Shown here: positions 59,000-64,000 of the stretch, one piece after another
Layout: each line of letters begins with the position of its first letter
Numbering within the stretch: position 1 is the first letter of the stretch
Assembly: GCA_913054135.1 (NCBI GenBank)
Contig: CAJXJK010000016.1
Coordinates: 62,001 to 126,000, forward strand
DNA from: an uncultured Flavobacteriales bacterium
GTDB lineage: Bacteria; Bacteroidota; Bacteroidia; Flavobacteriales_D; Crocinitomicaceae
Reading direction: 5' to 3'
Length of the DNA: 64,000 nucleotides
Program-made: the position numbers and the translations under genes
Notes under the pieces: model-generated
Databases searched by the model: none
Told to the model about the DNA's origin: nothing
The model's input: the letters and a program-made list of their open reading frames with translations, nothing else

Positions 59000-61693
59000 C
59001 TATTCAACCAAAACAAATGCAGCCCAATAATAGGGGTCGTACTTCTTACGCATTTCTTTTTGAGTTAGATTAAAAGATTTTTTAATATCCTTGGTTTTGC
59101 TCAAGTTTTTGTAAAAGCTAATCATAAACTCTGCTGTTTCTTTATCTGGAACTTGCCACAGACTCATGATCAGATAATCAACACCTGCCATTTTAAACGA
59201 ACGTTGAAGTCCATACACTCCTTCTGAACCTTTAATATCTCCTAATCCTGTTTCGCAGGCCGAAAGAACAACTAATTGAGTGCTACTCAAATCCATTGCT
59301 GCTACCTCCAATGCTGTCAGCAAGCCGTCTTCTCCGGTAGACTTGGGAGTTCTGTCCCAAATCTCATTCGCCCCTTTAAAAACAAGGCCTGACCTCATCA
59401 ATGCATTTTTATTTTTAACAAAAGTCCAGAGACTAAAATCACCCCCTCCTCTAAACGACACATCTTCTTCGGTTTTGTCAATTTCAATTTCTTCTTCAGG
59501 ATTAGGAAAGAAAAAACCATGTGTTGCAATATGTATAATTTGAGATTGATTCTTTTTCTCCTTAAAAACCTCTTCTGTTGCATTCATACCGAGATAAACA
59601 CTGTTTTGAACCTCATTCTCACCCAACACCTCTTGAATACTATTCACTTCATTCTTGCTGCCCTCAAGAAAGAGCCAAGTCTCTTTCCCAGTTGAATCTG
59701 ATCCGTAGTTCACACCTCCATAAGCCGTTACATTGTAATCTGACTTTAGCGCACTTTCTTTTTGCTCGACAATCACAGAAGTACTGGCAACATTGTGAAT
59801 ATGATACAAATTAGAGAGACAAACACCCTTCTCATTAAACAATGATGCAAATGATACTTTATGTAATAAACCTGCAGGCGCAATGTAGACGTCTTTACTT
59901 CCTTTAAGTGAATTTTCAATGGGTGACCAAATTAAATTGTAAAGCTGATTGTTTGGTTTCGAATTCGTGCCGTAAAGTTGCGTGACATAATTGAAATTAT
60001 TACCAGGCATATTCCCCAACACTTCTTTGAGTTGACTCTCGTTGAAGAGTTCAATTAGCTCAGGCTCATCACTATTCTTCTTTACGATCAAAGCGCAATA
60101 AGTAATCGCCTTTCTTGAATGGTCATGAACATCTTTCTGTCTTTCAAACCTAATAAACTCTACTGCTGCTTCTGAGGGTAACAACTTAGATGAAACATCC
60201 TTCCAACTCAGATTCTTGCCCTTTTCTAAATCATTAAATGCGCTATTATTGGCTATCAATGCTTTTTCAAGTTCATCAGCTTTTTCTTCGAGATCTTTTG
60301 TATCGTTTCCAAATGAATATTCGGCGGCAATGTGCTTTTTAAGCTCCAACCAGTCTTCAAAGTCTTGTATTAAAGTTGAATCGCTAGACTTCATGATGTC
60401 ACGCCTCAAAGACGAAGACGACTTAAGCATCAATCCATTCAATTTAAGGGCCTTGTCATAGGCTTGTCCCGCCAAATTTGAATCGCCTCCCTCAGCTCTC
60501 AGTGTATAATCGTAAAACAATTCATAATCATCTTGCATTGTTTCAAAATAGAGCTCTTTCCCTCTTTCAGATAATACGCTAAAATTAGTTTTAAGATCCT
60601 GATCCCTTCTCTCTAACAATAGATCAACTATTTCTCCTGCCTTGTCAATAGAATCGACCGCGAGATATGTTTTATAGAGTACAACTGCAGCATTTGTAGT
60701 TTCCAAAGACACTCTTGCCTCAGTCGCAAGATCTAAACCCATTTTTGAATTTTCAATCGCTTTTGAATAATATTCATCTGCCTTTTCTCTGTTCTGTTTT
60801 CGGAATGAGGAATCTCCTTTCAGCAAGAATATCTCACCAATATAATTATACGAAAAAGCCATTCTTTGCTTATCATTCAGAGTGTTTGCCAGTTCAATGT
60901 TTTCAAAGTGATAATGAAGAGACTGCGAATAATCCTTACGATTGAAATAATAAATACCAAACTTTTTCAAGCACTCTGCCTTAGCCGAACTATATCCTAT
61001 TTCAGTTGAAATTTCTAAACCTTCTGTTAAGTATTTAAAAGCTAAAGCTGTATCAGTAGTATAATTATAAACGCCTCCAATATTCCCGAGCGTGGCAGCT
61101 ATTCCTTTTTTATTATCGTTTTTTCTGTCTGCCTCTAATGATTTAAAATAATACTCCAATGCCTTTTCGTTATTTCCCTGATACCAGTAGTTATTTCCTA
61201 AATTATTGTACTGCGAGCTAATACTCTTCGTATATCCTAAATCTCTTCGGATTTCAATGCTCTTCATAAAACAATCATGTGCCTTTACGTGATCTCCTAT
61301 GTTTACATAAACATTCCCCAAATTACCACTCGCAGATGCCACACTCCATTTGTTATCTAAAGAATCCCAAATTTCAATTGCCTTTGAATAGTACTCAATG
61401 GCTTCTTTATTTCGACTTTGAAAATACATGGAAACTCCCATTGCGTTCATTGCATAAGCCGAATGATCATAATACTTTTTTTGGACAGCCTCTTTGTACA
61501 TCATCTTAGCAAAATAAGCTGAGCTGTCAGGCTTGGTAAACAAATAACCTTTCCAAACAACTTTCTTCATAGCGTCAAAACGCAAGGAGTCATGCTGTTC
61601 ATTTGAATTCCAAACATTAAGGAGACTGTCAGTGTCTGATTGAGCGTATAATGTATTCGCCAGAAATAGGATAGATAAAATAAGGGCTTTCAT
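59000..61693 (-). CDS. Secreted TPR-CHAT protease-like protein
   Basis: The 897-residue protein has a signal peptide (MKALILSILFLANTLYAQ), about eight TPR units (about 80-330), a helical middle part and a C-terminal CHAT domain (about 590-897). The caspase-like dyad is intact: His725 in IIHIATHGFF and Cys813 in VVLSACETGLG, followed by GVYGLQRSFKMAGVDYLIMSLWQVPD. CHAT proteins include proteases activated in bacterial defence or cell-death circuits, but many cyanobacterial and Bacteroidota members with a signal peptide act outside the cytoplasm with unknown targets. The gene is alone with its own -7 box. Confidence 0.88.
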   Translation of the reverse strand: MKALILSILFLANTLYAQSDTDSLLNVWNSNEQHDSLRFDAMKKVVWKGYLFTKPDSSAYFAKMMYKEAVQKKYYDHSAYAMNAMGVSMYFQSRNKEAIEYYSKAIEIWDSLDNKWSVASASGNLGNVYVNIGDHVKAHDCFMKSIEIRRDLGYTKSISSQYNNLGNNYWYQGNNEKALEYYFKSLEADRKNDNKKGIAATLGNIGGVYNYTTDTALAFKYLTEGLEISTEIGYSSAKAECLKKFGIYYFNRKDYSQSLHYHFENIELANTLNDKQRMAFSYNYIGEIFLLKGDSSFRKQNREKADEYYSKAIENSKMGLDLATEARVSLETTNAAVVLYKTYLAVDSIDKAGEIVDLLLERRDQDLKTNFSVLSERGKELYFETMQDDYELFYDYTLRAEGGDSNLAGQAYDKALKLNGLMLKSSSSLRRDIMKSSDSTLIQDFEDWLELKKHIAAEYSFGNDTKDLEEKADELEKALIANNSAFNDLEKGKNLSWKDVSSKLLPSEAAVEFIRFERQKDVHDHSRKAITYCALIVKKNSDEPELIELFNESQLKEVLGNMPGNNFNYVTQLYGTNSKPNNQLYNLIWSPIENSLKGSKDVYIAPAGLLHKVSFASLFNEKGVCLSNLYHIHNVASTSVIVEQKESALKSDYNVTAYGGVNYGSDSTGKETWLFLEGSKNEVNSIQEVLGENEVQNSVYLGMNATEEVFKEKKNQSQIIHIATHGFFFPNPEEEIEIDKTEEDVSFRGGGDFSLWTFVKNKNALMRSGLVFKGANEIWDRTPKSTGEDGLLTALEVAAMDLSSTQLVVLSACETGLGDIKGSEGVYGLQRSFKMAGVDYLIMSLWQVPDKETAEFMISFYKNLSKTKDIKKSFNLTQKEMRKKYDPYYWAAFVLVE

Positions 61694-61710
61694 TCAAAAA
61701 TAATATTGCA

Positions 61711-61718
61711 CAAAAATA
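61711..61718 (-). promoter_or_regulatory. -7 box (TATTTTTG) for the TPR-CHAT gene
   Basis: TATTTTTG on the minus strand fits TAnnTTTG and ends 17 bases before the ATG at 61693. A second identical box (61702-61695) is too close to the start to be used. No -33 TTG is seen. Confidence 0.4.
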
Positions 61719-61752
61719 CAACTTAAAGAGAGAAAGAATGAAGCATTATCGT

Positions 61753-62769
61753 CTAATGGATTCTTGGAGATCCAAATTTTGCTTTAAGTTTCGGAGCAAA
61801 TTTTAAAAATATCTCCAACGCCCCAACTCCTTTAGTTGCTGCAGACAGGGGTGAGACATTTACATCATACGAAATACCCAAGGTCAATCCACCAGCTCTG
61901 TAAACGATATTCGAAATAAAGGCGTCAGAAGTTCTAAAATACAATCCAAAACCTAAAGACATTCCATCAAAATAACCAGTATAAATTGAACTCGGTTTTA
62001 TAATGTAATCGAAATTACTACCAAATGTCAATTCTTTATTTGGACCTTGAATTAATGCGAAAACTGCTGGACTCATTGTTAAATTACTGCTGCTGTTCCC
62101 GATATCAATTTTACCATAAGCAGTAAAATTTCTGTACAGTTTTTCTGAGAGATTCAAAACCCCTATTTTTTGTCCAGTTAAATGAAATCCACTTAAGCCA
62201 ACTTGATAGTTGTACTTTTCTGATTTCGTTGACTTATAATAAACACCAGCGCCCAAATCAAAGCGAGAAACACTGAAGGTTCCCAAATTTTCTCCACTTG
62301 AAAAATCAGTATTGAACCCTGCTCCCGTCCATTGATTATCAAAATACAGTGCTTCTGGGTTTATTCTTTGAGCATAAATTCCTGGTTGCAATCCAACAGA
62401 TAAATAAGAGGTTTCATTCAATTGAATAGAATAATTAATGGGCACTGACACCACATTTAAGGTATATTTTGAATCACCAGAAACGTCATTAACAAAATTT
62501 ACCCCAGTTCCGATAAACCCATTAGACAAGCTTCTTTCCATCATTTTACCATCAATGCCAGCTGCGATACTGCGAAATGCCGTGTTTGAAGCTGTAAACC
62601 ATTGAGTTCTGAAGCTGGTAAAAGCCTGGAGGCTTCCGTTACCATGACCCGCAGCCCCTGGGTTTAATAAGACAGGGTTGGCAAAAAACATACTAAAGTG
62701 TCTGTCTTGTTGAGCAGATGACATTAATGAAACCGCCCCTAAAATAAATGTAAAAAGTACCTTTTTCAT
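61753..62769 (-). CDS. PorP/SprF-family type IX secretion outer-membrane protein
   Basis: The 338-residue protein has a signal peptide (ending SLMSSAQ) and the PorP/SprF pattern: QDRHFSMFFANPVLLNPGAAGH, FRTQWFTASNTAFRSIAAGIDG and alternating beta strands to a terminal APKLKAKFGSP. PorP/SprF proteins are outer-membrane barrels that bind cargo with type B sorting domains and hold it at the surface. Its gene begins six bases after a type B surface protein, the typical arrangement of sprB-sprF pairs. It is therefore probably specific for that cargo. Confidence 0.9.
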   Translation of the reverse strand: MKKVLFTFILGAVSLMSSAQQDRHFSMFFANPVLLNPGAAGHGNGSLQAFTSFRTQWFTASNTAFRSIAAGIDGKMMERSLSNGFIGTGVNFVNDVSGDSKYTLNVVSVPINYSIQLNETSYLSVGLQPGIYAQRINPEALYFDNQWTGAGFNTDFSSGENLGTFSVSRFDLGAGVYYKSTKSEKYNYQVGLSGFHLTGQKIGVLNLSEKLYRNFTAYGKIDIGNSSSNLTMSPAVFALIQGPNKELTFGSNFDYIIKPSSIYTGYFDGMSLGFGLYFRTSDAFISNIVYRAGGLTLGISYDVNVSPLSAATKGVGALEIFLKFAPKLKAKFGSPRIH

Positions 62770-62775
62770 ATCTCT

Positions 62776-64000
62776 TTATTTAAGTAGCGTTACGTTTCCT
62801 TTCTTTTTGTTGGTGGTATCATCCAACAAGGTGTAATCCAAGTACCACAAAAATACACCCGGATTTTCAGGCGACCCTTTGAAGTATCCATCCCATCCAA
62901 TATTTTGCTCGAATGTTTCAAAGACCATTTGTCCGTATCTATTGTATACCGCAAAATGCATGTACTTAATGCCTTCTCCTTTTACGAATAAGAGCTCATT
63001 ATTGCCATCACCATTAGGCGAGAATCCATTGGGCACATCAATCAAATCTTCGAAAAGAACTGTTATTCTGACACTATCTGCAGCCGAACAACCTTCAATG
63101 GTCGTGTATGAAAATGTGTAATACATAGTCACCACAGGAGTGACATAAGTTGCGCCACATGTAGCACAAAAAATATTTCCTTCACCTGTCCAGTTTGTAG
63201 TACCGCCAGGAGGCGAGAATTGGCCGTTAAGCAAGGCTTCCGTGTTCATGTCAATTGTTGTGTCTAAACCAGCATCAACAATTGGAATCGCATTAATCAT
63301 TAAATCATGAGTTGTGGTACTCGTCCCATTTGAATTTGTGACCGTCAAACTAATTGTAAAAATCCCAACTGAAGTTGGACAAATTGAAGGGTTAACATCT
63401 GTTGATGTATTTGGGGTAGCAGCACCTCCAAAATCCCATTCCCAGGATGTTGGATTTCCAGTTGACTCATCAATTAGGTCAACACATTCACCAATACATA
63501 TAACACTATCAGAAATTGAGAATTCTGCTACAGGAAATATGCATGGATCAACTGTGACATCTACTTCGGCAGTAACCGTACCACAAGGATTTGTAACTGA
63601 GTATGTATAAATCCCTGTAACATCTGATGCTGGGTCAAAGATTCCGGAACCAGACACCAATGCTGGAGACCAAGTTCCACCGGCATCTGGAGTTCCCCCT
63701 AATTGCGCAAATAAATCTGAAGTAGGGTCGGTTGCACAAAAAGTAATTGCGCCATTGGTTCCTGCATCTGGAGAAGGATTCAGTGTTACAACCACATCAG
63801 CAGTTAATGTTCCGCCACCACAGGCATTTAAAGTATACGTATATGTCCCAGCAAGGTCAGTACCTGGATCAAACATTCCTGTTCCTGACGTCATTGCAGG
63901 AGACCATGTTCCTCCAGCATCTGGGGTACCACCTAATTGGGCGAATAAATCTGATGATGCATCAGATGCGCAAAACGATATCGCACCATTCGTTCCAGGA
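62776..64000 (-). CDS. C-terminal part of a large T9SS type B surface protein (5' end outside window)
   Basis: The frame stays open to the window edge, so the ATG at 63894 is internal and the true start lies beyond 64000. The visible 408 residues contain repeats of about 80 residues (DLFAQLGGTPDAGGTWSP followed by SGSGIFDP and TGIYTYSV), two partly or fully visible. A PKD domain (about 63530-63290; STGNPTSWEWDFGG), an immunoglobulin-like domain and a gliding-motility-associated C-terminal sorting domain (NGFSPNGDGNNELLF, FAVYNRYGQMVFET, GWDGYFKGSPENPGVFLWYL) follow. It is a likely adhesin or gliding-associated surface protein. Its PorP/SprF partner gene follows after six bases. Confidence 0.9.
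   Translation of the reverse strand, partial: PGTNGAISFCASDASSDLFAQLGGTPDAGGTWSPAMTSGTGMFDPGTDLAGTYTYTLNACGGGTLTADVVVTLNPSPDAGTNGAITFCATDPTSDLFAQLGGTPDAGGTWSPALVSGSGIFDPASDVTGIYTYSVTNPCGTVTAEVDVTVDPCIFPVAEFSISDSVICIGECVDLIDESTGNPTSWEWDFGGAATPNTSTDVNPSICPTSVGIFTISLTVTNSNGTSTTTHDLMINAIPIVDAGLDTTIDMNTEALLNGQFSPPGGTTNWTGEGNIFCATCGATYVTPVVTMYYTFSYTTIEGCSAADSVRITVLFEDLIDVPNGFSPNGDGNNELLFVKGEGIKYMHFAVYNRYGQMVFETFEQNIGWDGYFKGSPENPGVFLWYLDYTLLDDTTNKKKGNVTLLK
63615..64000 (-). repeat. Tandem repeats of about 245 bp in the type B surface gene
   Basis: The stretch coding for GGTPDAGGTWSP and its surroundings recurs at about 63650-63750 and 63890-64000 with strong nucleotide similarity (for example ATCTGGNGTNCCNCCTAATTG on the plus strand). 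The repeat continues out of the window. Confidence 0.8.

Overview
The window looks like chromosomal DNA of a low-GC Bacteroidota bacterium, most likely a gliding or surface-active member of the Flavobacteriales. The reasons are the type IX secretion (T9SS) parts and cargo (a PorW/SprE-type lipoprotein, a PorP/SprF-type outer-membrane protein, sorting domains of type A and type B), promoters of the TTG / TAnnTTTG class, Bacteroidota-typical families (DUF4290, DUF2911, DUF4129/DUF4350) and an Asp-type MurA. I see no tRNA, rRNA, insertion sequence, phage or CRISPR array. No gap between genes exceeds 300 bases, so the region reads as ordinary core and shell chromosome rather than an island.

Layout. 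1-5.6 kb: a TonB-family protein, a membrane protein, a Rid-family deaminase, a TPR membrane protein and a large M1 peptidase with a predicted C-terminal barrel; a dispersed inverted repeat lies between the convergent genes. 5.7-15.9 kb: a DUF255 thioredoxin-fold lipoprotein, DUF4290-murA, two tiny T9SS sorting-domain proteins, the housekeeping run prs-rplY-pth-fructosamine kinase (minus strand), aminopeptidase P and an alpha/beta hydrolase. 16-22.3 kb: PorW/SprE, two exported proteins of unknown function, and a SpoIIE-type phosphatase behind a structured leader. 22.5-30.3 kb: a minus-strand membrane operon SpoIIM-DUF4129-DUF4350-MoxR-DUF58 plus a 55-residue membrane protein. 30.4-41 kb: T9SS cargo (a subtilase with an altered triad and SprB repeats; a beta-helix protein with ten Cys-containing repeats), DUF2911, a paralogous pair of unknown exported proteins, and a candidate minus-strand structured RNA at about 34.61-34.79 kb. 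41-45.4 kb: a double-VWA exported protein, a rhodanese-like protein and a SIMPL lipoprotein. 45.5-53.3 kb: a signalling block (TPR histidine kinase with LytTR regulator, a VWA protein, a TPR-SpoIIE phosphatase, a second histidine kinase). 53.3-59 kb: a helical protein, YiaA/B, an exported protein made of two copies of one domain, and a three-gene operon ending in a TerB-J-domain protein. 59-64 kb: a secreted TPR-CHAT protein, a PorP/SprF protein and the C-terminal end of a large type B surface protein that runs off the window.

The genes fall into three working groups: cell-surface export by T9SS (PorW, PorP/SprF and at least six cargo proteins), envelope or stress signalling (two histidine kinases, one LytTR regulator, two SpoIIE-type phosphatases, VWA and CHAT proteins, the MoxR-DUF58 operon), and housekeeping. 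The most novel-looking signals are non-coding: the orphan-terminator RNA near 34.7 kb and the three-way-junction leader at 21.35-21.43 kb.
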